In this document: positions 33,601-43,623 of the stretch, one piece after another | Layout: each line of letters starts with the position of its first letter | Numbering within the stretch: the stretch's first letter is position 1 | Made by a program: the position numbers and the translations under genes | Assembly (NCBI GenBank): GCA_033398695.1 | Contig: CM065811.1 | Location: 116,979,501-117,043,500 of the forward strand | Direction: 5' to 3' | Length of the DNA: 64,000 bases | Origin: Orobanche coerulescens | Taxonomy: Eukaryota; Streptophyta; Magnoliopsida; Lamiales; Orobanchaceae | Notes under the pieces: generated by a model | What the model was told of the DNA's origin: nothing | The model's input: the letters and a program-made list of their open reading frames with translations, nothing else | Database searches by the model: none

Positions 33601-36600
33601 GGGGGGGGCAATGAAGGTTTTATTTTTATTTTATTTCAACATACAGAAAAGAAAGAGCAAAACACTCCTGCTGTTCATAGTAATCAAACTGTATGATATG
33701 AAGCATATTGGAAATTAACTATATAGCAAAGATCTATACTTCTCCATATTAAGAAGGTTGATCCTTTCAAGAGTTCACAGAAACCACAACAAATGATTAT
33801 AAAATTACTAAATCAGATATCCATAAAGTTTAGACTGTACATTAATCATGAGAAGTCCAATCAGACAGATTCTTGTACAATATTCGTTCCAAATAGTTCC
33901 AATACTCAAGTAAACTCTAATCAAGGTAATCATGAGTGTATGGCAGGGTAGGAATATATTCATGCACACATCTGTCCATATGATACTAAATAGATACACA
34001 GGCGCTCACGGTAAATATTCAAAGGCAGGCAAACATACCACCACGAGCAGCCATGTCTTCCCACGAGTCTTTCAATTTTCAAGATTAGTTACATGTTACA
34101 TGTGTTCATTACATGTGCCAATAGGGATACCTCTCTTTGGAAAGGGATCCATTTAGAAAACCCAGAAGAAAAAACAAAACCAATGGAATTTCCATTATTT
34201 TCTTTCTAAAACATGCATTAACTTTATGAAGTTTTACTATAATGGGATTAGTATATAAACCAATAAAAGCGTCACAAATTATACCAAAAAACAATTTCCT
34301 CATGTTTTTTTCTAGAAAAACATTAAAAAACAGAAGTGTTTGGTTAACCGGATACTTCATCATGACCGTTCAGAAGTTAATTGCTGATCCGTGATCACAG
34401 AAAAAATTCGCATTCCCATATTTGCCATGTGACCTTGAGGTCATGGGTTCGGGTCCTGAAACTGGACGGCCTATTGCATTTATGCATGGTGAGTCTGCCT
34501 ACATTTCACCATTGTGGTGGGGACCCTTCCCAGACCCTCGCTGCGCAGGGAGGCTTTGTGCACCAGGCTTCCCTTTAGTCCGAAAATAAAACAAGAGCAT
34601 GAAAATAACTAAACATTCGGACAAGAAACAGTAAACATGATTTACTCAATTCAGCACATGTGCTATGTATAAAATAGTCACATCTTGTACTAAACATATA
34701 AATACGAATATCGCTGAAACAAAATGCAAATACCATGTTTCCGGGATAACATGTGTATGTATTTAGAAGACAAGCAAATAATCCAAATTGGATGAGGGTG
34801 AAAATTCAAACCTTACGCTAAGGCCATTCCCAGGAACAGAAGAACCACAACTATGGCATTTGGTATGTTTTGGACACAAATAGGGCCCATGGCCAACATT
34901 CTGCATATTTCCGAGGTGAAAGAAATAAACTAACCAGTAATTCAGCATAACTTCAAGAATAACCAAATCCGCAGCATACCTTGTGTGGAGGTTGCTGACA
35001 ATAACAATGATATGCCCCATCACACCTTTTACAGAACACAAACTTATTTGGATCTCCAGTTCTTCGACAGGCCTAAAGGCAACCATAAATTATAAGATAC
35101 ATTGAAGACCATAAAGATACTGCAATTTCTGCAACATCAAAAACAGATTGGAAAGTAAAAAGATGTCCCGAGCAGATACCTAGTCAAACAAAAGCAAAAA
35201 CAGAAACAAATCTCTCTCACACCTTCAATATTGGACTTGCCAAAAACTATTTTTAGTAAATAATTATTAATTATTTTTTCCAGAAATGGACTTCAAAAAC
35301 ATCCATCTTTAACAAATTAACTAATAAGTGCACTGTATCAACTTATTCATCCTTAAGCACCTCTAGTCAAACCATATTCTAAAAACTGAATCTGTAAGAA
35401 TGAACTATGTGCATAAGGACCTTTTCTGCTATCTGAGATTCTAATTTCTCATCGAATAACCATATCCCATGAACATGTAAATTATCCTTATTAATAAAAA
35501 GTAAAATACTTCTTATATCGATAGAGATAAATGTATGATGACATGATCTTAGAAGTGCTTTCACAAAGAATCCACCATAAGTGTAAGGGACAAGACATTT
35601 AGTTTTTACCTCACATATACGACAAGAGGGGCAAGTCCAAGAGCTCCAGTGAAAGAGATCTGTAAACCAAATGTTCGTCACAAAAGCCAAAGCAGTTAAT
35701 CACAACATTTTGTAGCCACAGACTCTACCTCTGTTTTGAGACCAAGCTTTCAGACAGTTCCGGTGATACTTTTTGCCACAAGCACTGCAAGATAGCATCT
35801 TTCTTGCCTGTTCACTTCCTTCATATTCGCCAGAAAAGCATAGGCGGCATATTAGTTTGGCAGTTGACTGAACTTGATCCACCCCGGCAGCATCCTTCGC
35901 AGTAGTCTGCTAAAAACGAAAAAAACAACTAATTCTATAAGAACCTCGTGAAAATAGCTGAACAGACCGATGTTCTCCAAGTATTCACATAACATCCCCA
36001 AGAGAAACATGCATCCCAAGTCCAAAGTCCATTAATTTGACAAAGCAATCATGAGATAGTAACTCATAAATGCTACACTTCCATCACATACCAGTGCAAT
36101 TAATATAGAGGAGCCGGTATTTAAATCATGTAACATAATGAACCACCAATTACCCAATGTAGTAATGATCATCAATACCATAAAGTGGAAAGTGGAAGCA
36201 AACACATGGCGTGATAACAGAATGCCTCAAGCTTGATTATGCTATCTATCTTCGGATTTAACAATAGTCCACTTCAAATCATTTCCGCTGATTTCTTATG
36301 TCTTTGAAAATGTCATTCCAAAATACTTGATCATTGGTGGTGACCTCAATGGGCATGTCGGTGTTAGCAGAGATGGCTTTGAGAGCGTTCATGGTGGCTT
36401 TGGTTTTGGGGATAGGAATGAAGCAGGAAATGGTATATTGGATTTCCAATTAGCTTATGACTTGGGTATTATGAACACTTGGTTCGAGAAAAGGGACTCT
36501 CATTTGGTGACATATAGAAACGGAGGTAATGCAAGTCAGATTGATTTCTTTTTAGTAAGGAATGTTTGGAGGAAAAGTTTTACTAATTGCAAGGTGATAC

Positions 36601-39600
36601 CCAGTGAGAGTGCTGCAACGCAACATAGGGTTGTGGTGCTTGACTTTCGAGGTAAGAGTCACCTAAGAAAGAGTAGACCACAAGTTGACCCTCGAATTAA
36701 GTGGTGGAAGCTCCAAGGGGAGAGTCGACATACTTTTGTGGCTAAGATTGCTGATAGTGGTATTTGATCTGATCGCACGAAGATGGATATAGATTCGATG
36801 TGGAACTTGTTGGAGCATAACATAAAGGAAGTTGCAAAAGAAGTCCTAGGAGAATCTAAAGGAAACAGACCATCGAGTAAGGATACATCTTGATGGAATG
36901 ATGAAGTTAAGCAAGCGATAAAGACCAAACGTGAATGTTATAAGGTACTGGGTAAATGCTCGAGCGATGAGAATTATGAGAAGTACAAGAAAGCTCGAAC
37001 AGAAGCTAAAAAGGCAGTGCGAAATGCCCGATCAAAGGTCAATAAAGAATTATATGCAAGATTAGATACAAAAGAAGTGGAAAAAGATATCTATAAACTT
37101 GCTCGAATGAGAGAAGAAGACGCGAGATATTGGAAAAGTTAAATGTGTGAAAGATATTGACCAAAAAGTTTTGGCTAAAGATAAAGAGATAAAAGAGAGA
37201 TGGAGGTCATACTTTGATACCCTATTCAATTGCCATCAAGAACAAGATATTGGGAATTTAAACATCTCCTCAAGTATGGTTAACCGAGAGTTTAAGAGGA
37301 GAATTCAAAAGGGTGAAGTGACAATGGCATTGAAGAAGATGGGGTCAAAGAAAGCAGAAGTGGAATGACAAAGGTAGTCTCGTCCCTTTGTATAAGAACA
37401 AAGGTGATGTTCGAGATTGTTCTAATTATCGCGGAATTAAACTAATGAGTCATACCATGAAGTTATGGGAACGAGTGATTGAACAAAGGATCAGGAAATG
37501 TGTGAAGATAACAGAAAATCAGTTTAAATTTATGCCTGGAAGATCGACCATTGAAGCAATTTATGTTATCCGACAGCTGATGGAACATTATCGAGATAAA
37601 AAGAAAGATCTACATATGGTTTTTATTGATTTAGAGAAGGCATATGATAAAGTACCAAGGAAAGTACTTTGGTGGGCCTTAGCAAAGAAGGGTGTATCGC
37701 GGAAATATATTGACATTATAAAGGACATGTATGAGGGAGCTAGTACAAGTGTACGTACTAATGTTGTTAGGACAAAAGAATTTCCTATTACGATTGGGGT
37801 GCATCAAGGATCTGCTCTTAGTCCTTTTCTCTTTGCCATAGTCATGGACCAATTGACAAGAGAAATTCAAAATGGCGTTCTGTGGTGTATGATGTTCGCA
37901 GATGATATTGTGTTGATTGATGAAACGAAGGTTGGAGTGCAACAGAAATTGGAACTTTGGAGGGATACTTTGGAAGCTCGAGGCTTTAGGCTGAGCAGAA
38001 GTAAGACTGAATATATGGAGTGTAGGTTTAGCGAAAACAGTGATAGAGAGGCGGGAATGATCACATTTGATGGGAAAGTTGTTCATGGATCCACTTTCTT
38101 TCGGTATCTTGGATCTATTATCCAAAAGGATGGAGAGCTAGATGGCGATGTGGCTCACAGAATAAAGGCAGGGTGGTTGAAGTGGAAGAGTGCCACAGGG
38201 GTTTTATGTGATCCTGACATGCCTCCTCATAGATTAAAGGGTAAATTTCACCGCACGACAATTAGGCCTGCACTGTTATATGGCACCGAGTGTTGGGCTG
38301 TAAAACAGTGTCACGTTCAAAAGATGAATGTGGCAGAGATGCGTATGCTACGATGAATGTGAGGTCATACAAAAAAGGATCGGCTCAGAAATGAGGTGAT
38401 TAGAGAGAAGGTAAGAGTTGTGTCTATAGAAGACAAGATGATGGAGAATCGATTACGATGGTTTGGTCATGTGAGAAGAAGACATGTTGATGCCCCAGTG
38501 AGGAGGCTAGAAAGTTGGGGAACAAGTAATATTGTGAAAGGTGGAGGAAGACCCAAAAAAACTTGGATAAAGATGATTGAAAATGATATGCGGTTTCTTG
38601 CAATTGGAGAAAGTATGGCGATGGAGAGGCAAATGTGGCGGGAAAGAATACGGATGGTGGATGGAATTTGATTCCTTTTTTTTATTTCTATTTTCTTTTA
38701 TTTCATGTTATCTTTTGATTTATTTTTCAGGATTTTTCATTTTTTTTTCTTCTTTTTTTTGTTAACATTCATTCTCCTTTTTTTTTGGCTTTTTTCTCTA
38801 CTTTTTTCCCTTTTTTTTTTCTTTTATGTTATTTATGTAACGATCATTGACGGTTTCAAAGTTTGATTCATGTTAGCCGACCCCAAATCATTTTGGGACT
38901 AAGGCTTAGATGTTTTTGTTGTTTGATATTATTAGCATAACCACCAACAGAAAATGCAGTGTTGTCAACAAGTTATGGCTATCAGCAAAATATCTGATGT
39001 ATAGGTCACAACTATTAATTACCAACAGAGAAGCATTTCTTAAACAAAATAAACATCCACGAGTTTAGAATCTCCGTATTAATTATCAGAAGAAGATATA
39101 ATCATGAAAAAACTAGCTAGGTGGTTTTTTTCTCCTTTTTTTTCTTTGGGGGGTGGGGGGGGGGGGCAAAATAAAAGAAAGCAATACTAATGACATTGAT
39201 ATATATTATACTCCATATTAGAAAATTATGGGAAAAGTAAGGTGTAATGCTTCATTAACAGGCTAAAAGGAATCGTAGAGAGTTTCCCACTGCCACAATC
39301 TAACCTAGGATAAATGCACAGCGCGTTTCCATTGATTCAAAAGAAATATTCTATGGAATCTACGAAAAAGTTAGTGACTCCTTCTCGAATATGAAATTAC
39401 AGAAATAGAAAAGGGTACGATGTCCAACTGTATAAGGAACGAGAGAAAATGAAATGTTGGGTGAAATATATCGCACATTCTTATTAGGCGGTGCGGACTA
39501 NNNNNNNNNNNNNNNNNNNNNNNNNNNNNNNNNNNNNNNNNNNNNNNNNNNNNNNNNNNNNNNNNNNNNNNNNNNNNNNNNNNNNNNNNNNNNNNNNNNN

Positions 39601-40267
39601 NNNNNNNNNNNNNNNNNNNNNNNNNNNNNNNNNNNNNNNNNNNNNNNNNNNNNNNNNNNNNNNNNNNNNNNNNNNNNNNNNNNNNNNNNNNNNNNNNNNN
39701 NNNNNNNNNNNNNNNNNNNNNNNNNNNNNNNNNNNNNNNNNNNNNNNNNNNNNNNNNNNNNNNNNNNNNNNNNNNNNNNNNNNNNNNNNNNNNNNNNNNN
39801 NNNNNNNNNNNNNNNNNNNNNNNNNNNNNNNNNNNNNNNNNNNNNNNNNNNNNNNNNNNNNNNNNNNNNNNNNNNNNNNNNNNNNNNNNNNNNNNNNNNN
39901 NNNNNNNNNNNNNNNNNNNNNNNNNNNNNNNNNNNNNNNNNNNNNNNNNNNNNNNNNNNNNNNNNNNNNNNNNNNNNNNNNNNNNNNNNNNNNNNNNNNN
40001 CCGAGGAAACCCTAACGCGCAGAAACATATCTTCCGGCTGCAAAAAAAAAAACAGACAAGAAGAGTTCAAAATCCGTTCGAAACTCAAAAACGCGCATCA
40101 CACCCATCACAAGAAACACACTCCAGTGCGTGTTTTCGGAAAAATAAAAATAAAAAGGGGAGGGAGAGATACATACAAGTGTGTGTACCATAAACAAATT
40201 GGACTAAAGGGTGATGAAATTAGAGAAGGGCTTACCAAGTAATTGGGCAAGCAACATGAAAGGCCAT
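27679..40267 (-). CDS. Multi-PHD/RING-type zinc-finger protein, 13 exons, interrupted by gap
   Basis: Exons on the minus strand: 40236-40267, 2 (from 40037 into the gap), 35729-35906, 35610-35659, 34980-35072, 34812-34900, 33384-33462, 33178-33260, 31552-31630, 30731-31445, 29154-29234, 28444-29044, 27679-27811. All visible junctions keep frame. It starts MAFHVACPITC, continuing RKICFCALGFPR at the gap edge. Zinc-binding blocks follow: CRLCF...CSACGKKYHRNC, CPSCRICEACRRTGDP, CKRCDGAYHCYC, CPKHTKCHSCG, CCDACGRLF...CPVCLK, CCDICQRWVHCPC and CPTCRGEC. Then come a basic Lys-rich, low-complexity middle and a C-terminal block HRGTVIEVFEGTSVVSIAFD ending KQKH. It resembles Arabidopsis AT3G08020/AT3G52100 PHD-type proteins (from memory), probably nuclear chromatin readers. 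All junctions are GT-AG except the last intron, which fits best as GC-AG. About 750 codons are visible; perhaps 120 more are hidden in the gap. Confidence 0.85.
29271..30352. mobile_element. Non-autonomous TIR element in a PHD-gene intron
   Basis: Left end GGTTATCATGGTGCCAAGGCG and right end CGCCGTGATAACC are inverted, with GGCG/CGCC-rich subterminal phrases (GCCTAGGC type) at both ends. The interior contains another repeated phrase family (ATACCCGGTCC, GAGCCGGTC) at 29560-29850. No ORF is present. A clear target duplication was not found, so the superfamily is open. Confidence 0.45.
31569..31840. repeat. Perfect 136 bp tandem duplication copying part of a PHD-gene exon
   Basis: 31569-31704 and 31705-31840 are identical. 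Each covers, on the minus strand, the end of the intron, its AG acceptor and the first 62 bp of the exon at 31552-31630. The outer copy lacks a donor site. Identity over the full length suggests a very recent event or an assembly artefact. Confidence 0.95.
31841..33177 (-). other. Intron of the PHD gene
   Basis: AT-rich. No exon, TE terminus or RNA gene recognised. Confidence 0.5.
33591..33608. repeat. 18-base G run after a GT repeat
   Basis: (GT)5 followed by 18 G. A similar G-rich run is at 39148-39166. Both are in introns of the PHD gene and appear as C runs in its transcript. Confidence 0.9.
34400..34580 (+). mobile_element. Au-like SINE in a PHD-gene intron
   Basis: Contains a Pol III B-box-like GGTTCGGGTCC (34445-34455), the block ACATTTCACCATTGTGGTGG, GGGACCCTTCCCAGACCC and the terminal TTTGTGCACCAGGCTTCCCT, in the order typical of the plant Au SINE. 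It is oriented opposite to the gene. The 5' part is poorly defined. Confidence 0.7.
35073..35609 (-). other. Intron of the PHD gene
   Basis: No further element recognised. The minus-strand ORF extending across 35379-35609 is intron read-through after the short exon 35610-35659. Confidence 0.5.
36305..38671 (+). pseudogene. RTE LINE ORF: endonuclease and reverse transcriptase, broken
   Basis: Endonuclease C-terminal half: GGDLNGHVG, GGFGFGDRNEAGNGILDF and QIDFFLVRN (36327-36767). A linker of basic text with stops follows (36770-37370). Reverse transcriptase (37388-38356): NYRGIKLMSHTMKLWERVIE, FMPGRSTIEAIY, FIDLEKAYDKVPR, HQGSALSPFLF and the catalytic FADDIVL. The C-terminal domain continues to 38671 after a TGA at 38354. 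Stops at about 36765, 37141 and 37366, and a deletion of roughly 40 codons before YKNKGDV (where RTE proteins carry the GPD and PxEW blocks), inactivate it. Intact RTE proteins nick DNA and prime reverse transcription at the site. Confidence 0.85.
36305..38923 (+). mobile_element. RTE-type LINE, 5'-truncated, in a PHD-gene intron
   Basis: The plus-strand element starts within the endonuclease (LIIGGDLNGHVG) and ends with the RTE-style 3' tail CCGACCCCAAATCATTTTGG...AGGCTTAGATGTTTTTGTTG. It is oriented opposite to the host gene, which explains the very large distance between exons 2 and 3. The exact 5' boundary is unclear. Confidence 0.85.
38924..39500 (-). other. Intron sequence between LINE and gap
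   Basis: No gene seen. Includes a G-rich run (39148-39166). Confidence 0.5.
39501..40000. other. Assembly gap (500 N)
   Basis: Exactly 500 N, likely a placeholder length. It cuts exon 2 of the PHD gene, which is open at the right gap edge (frame ending LGFPR). Confidence 1.
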
Positions 40268-40495
40268 AATAGTGTATGAGAAAACAAAAGAGGGGTAAAT
40301 AATTTTTAGCGGTTTTATTTGGGTTTTTGAGGAGGAAAAAAAAATACTTAAAACTTTTAATTCTTTAGGTTTATGGGGAAAATTAATTGAAATTTGGGAA
40401 AAGAAATTCCGAGGAGAGAGAAGGTAATGGAGAGAGAGAAGGAAAGAGGAAATAAGTGTCAAATACAGCAAAATAAGATGGAACGGAAAAAAAAT

Positions 40496-40567
40496 TTCGT
40501 TGCCGGGACTTGAACCCGGGTCTCTCGGGTGAGAGCCGACTATCCTAACCACCTAGACTACACGGGA
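40496..40567 (-). tRNA. tRNA-Glu (anticodon CTC), degenerate
   Basis: Minus strand gives a 72-base tRNA: D-arm GTCTAGGTGGTTAGGATA, anticodon loop CTCTCAC with anticodon CTC, and T-arm CGGGTTCAAGTCCCG (B box intact). An 8-T run follows directly (plus-strand A run 40487-40494), a Pol III terminator. The acceptor stem has mismatches at pairs 2-71, 4-69 and 5-68, and the anticodon stem has a G-G at 27-43, so it is probably a pseudogene or misprocessed. It lies 229 bp upstream of the PHD start codon on the same strand. Confidence 0.8.
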
Positions 40568-41375
40568 TTTGTGAACAATGGTTCTGCAATTTATTATAAT
40601 ATTTATTTTCTGAAATGTTATAAGATTCATTTATATTTTATTTTCTGAAAAATACATATAATTTCTGAATTTACGTAAATTTTATTTATAATTTTGTTAT
40701 TATTCTTATTTTTCAGAACTTAATTTATTTAGAATTTATCTAACAAATATTTGTATGTTTTCAATTATCATTCTTAATTTTTAGGTTGTGTATATTTTCA
40801 AGATTTATTTGTATTTTTTGGATTTTATTTTTGAATTTTTATCATTTATTTTATTGTGTTTACACAAATTAAGATTATACGCAGTACACTCTATTTTTTA
40901 CCTTCGGCCATTAGATTGTAACATGCAAATAAATACTAGTGTGAAATTTATATTGGTAATGGAGAAAACGCATCATTAAAGTTGAAAAATGTAATTTTAT
41001 CTATTACCTATCCTAATCACATTAAATAAGAAAGAGATATAGACAAATCCACAAAAACATGAATATTAAATACTCGGCTAAAATTCATGTTTAGCCGACG
41101 ACACGTGGCTACCTCTCTTTTTTTGGTATATTTCAGTGTTATAAAAATTGGTAAACTCGAATGAGTACTCAGAAATCGATCTTCAACCAAGCCAAGTTAA
41201 GACTACTCGGATCAAAAAACGGTTTTGACCAAACTCGGTCAAAACCGGTAAAAAAATCGGACTAATCATAAGAATACTCGGATTTTGTTGTTTTTCACTA
41301 AAAGTACTTGATTTTTCTTTAACTCAAGCAAATTAAGTGGTCGAAAAAAATTTTACAAGATTATATGTCAAGATT
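40568..41375. other. AT-rich intergenic region
   Basis: No gene recognised. 41150-41290 has repeated ACTCGGATC/AAACCGG phrases of unknown origin. Confidence 0.5.
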
Positions 41376-43623
41376 TCTTTTTTTTTTTTGGTAGTTGAAG
41401 ATAAATTCAAAAGAAAAACAACAAAACAGAAGAAACAAAAAAATAAAAACAAAAGCACGCCAGTGCCTAGCAACTGGGATCCTGGCAGCATCTCTTTGAA
41501 GGACATGCAACACTTGCTCTGGAGGAATTGGGAACTCTAGCCAACAAACCGAACCCGATGAACCAATTTTAGCCAAGCAATCTGCTACAGCATTAGCTTC
41601 TCTCCAAGTATGGACAATCTGGATTCTCCAATCTTTCTCCACAAATCTTTAATGTTACTTATGATGGACGCATAGTGGTGCCAAGGGTCGATATCACCGC
41701 TAACAAGATGGATAGAAAGCATAGAATCAGAGTAACAGATCAAGTCTCTAAAGCCTTTCTCCCAAGCCACCTTCAAACCGAAATATAAAGCTACAAGTTC
41801 CACATGAAGAGTTGTAGCCTCCAAAACCAGTAATCCAAGTCCCATCCGGTTGACGTAACACACCCACCAAATCCAGACGGACCTGGATTCCCCAAACTAA
41901 CTACCATCCACATTGAGAACCACAGTTGTCCCTTCCACTGGATGCGCCAAGACACCAATCTAGTGGTCATTGCTGTGGTATCGGGAGAATGAAAAGCATC
42001 AAGAATCTGCTTAGCAAGATTTAAGATCTGCAAATTTACACAATGGGCTAAGATAAGACAGTTTCGTTAGCCATACACAATTGATTTCGCGCTCTCCAGA
42101 TCCACCAACAAGAAGATAAAAACAAATGAGCTTTATCCAATCGATGATATCTTGTCCAGAGAAAAAAATTGATGTTGTCAAACCCCATAGATAACCAAAT
42201 GCGTCTAGGAAAACTGCAATCCCTCAAGCAATGTAAGATAGTTTAAGGCAAATTAGAACATCTAGGACATTTTCAGAGTTAAGCATACCCCTTCTATTTA
42301 GAAGCAATCTGGTTGGGAGAGCTTCCTGACAAGCTGTCCAAATGAAGAACATGATTTTCTCAGGAGCCTTGATTTTCCACTTTCTCATCACTTGGTTTTG
42401 TTAACCACACATAACCAACCTTTGCCGAATATACTCCATTTTCAGGTGTAACCATCATGAATGCGAGCATTCAGGCAAATAGGAATTGTATAGATTGTGT
42501 CTAATACGATGGGAGCAAGATTAGTGTATAAGTTATTAAAGTTCCACTTGCCATCTTGAATCACATCAGCAGTAGTCAAATGAAGGTCATGTATATCTAC
42601 ATACCACACTTGATCACAGAGTAGACCAAAGAGTAGAAGAGCCATCGCCCAACCTAAACTCATAACCATCTCCCAACACTGCTTTAACTTTAGGAATGTC
42701 CAGGAAGCAATTCTCACCAACATGCCAGTGATAGAGACAATACTATCAATCATGCTTCTTCTGGTTGCTGCTGAAAAGAAAGCTCTAGATTTCTGAACAT
42801 TCACCCTTAGACCAGACTTCCCTACAAACTCGATCAATATACCTTCAATCACAGAGGCACTTGCCTTAGAGAAGATGAGAACATCATATGCAAAAAAACA
42901 AATGAGACAGAGAAGGACCATTCCTAGTAATATTCATAGGCTTCCAACAGTTACTATCGACAACCATCATCATAGAATGAGATAGAAACTCCATACAAAT
43001 AACAAAAAGATATGGTGAGAGGGGGTCCCCTTGACGGAGGCCTCTAGTAGGACCAAAAGAAGGCAACCTTTTACCATCCCAAATAATCGATAAATTAGCA
43101 GATGTAACACAATGCATAATAAGATGAATGATCATAGGAGGGAAGCCGAATTGTTGGAGGCAACTTCTCAAGAATCCCCAATTAACGTGATCATAAGCCT
43201 TTTCCAAGTCAATTTTGTAAACAACATCCCCCTTTTTCTTTTTAGACTTCCTCATAGAATGGATGACTTCTTGAAGGATACTTGCATTATCACTAGTCCC
43301 TCTACCACGTAAGAAACTACTTTGATAGGGCCCAACAATCTCATCCAAGTAGGGGCGAAGTCTATTCACTTACACTTTGGTAATCAGCTTATAAATAGTA
43401 TTGCAAAGACCTATAGGCCTAATCTCCTTAAAAATTTTCGGGCAAACCACTTTAGGAATTAATGTAATAAGTGTTTCTGCAATAACTGGATTAAAAGTAC
43501 CTGATTCGAAGGCTTGATGCACCAGATAGTAAACATCATCTCCCACTATATGCCAATACTGCTTGAAGAAGATATATTGGAACCCATCTGGTCCTGGGAA
43601 CTTATAGGCATGCATTTGATTTA
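41376..43623 (-). pseudogene. L1-type LINE, 3' part of the ORF (RT, zinc region, RNase H)
   Basis: Minus strand from 43623: YKFPGPDGFQYIFFKQYW and LIPKVVCPKIFKEIRPIGLC (43370-43620). The RT core has KIDLEKAYDHVNW and GLRQGDPLSPYLF (42884-43369), with a decayed catalytic site reading FAYDVLIFSKA (ORF at 42442-42921; usual motif FADD). The zinc region APEKIMFFIWTACQEALPTR lies at about 42270-42390. A plant L1 RNase H follows (GNPGPSGFGG near 41890, then VADCLAKI near 41590). An A-tail on the minus strand (T run 41379-41390) marks the 3' end. Multiple frameshifts and stops are present. The 5' half, with the endonuclease, must lie beyond the Tekay insertion and outside the window. Confidence 0.85.

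Noticed and set aside
40232..40552. 106-residue minus-strand ORF ending MAFHVACPITW
   Set aside because: Its N-terminal part is the tRNA-Glu copy and UTR sequence; only the last 32 bases are coding, as exon 1 of the PHD gene starting at the ATG at 40267.
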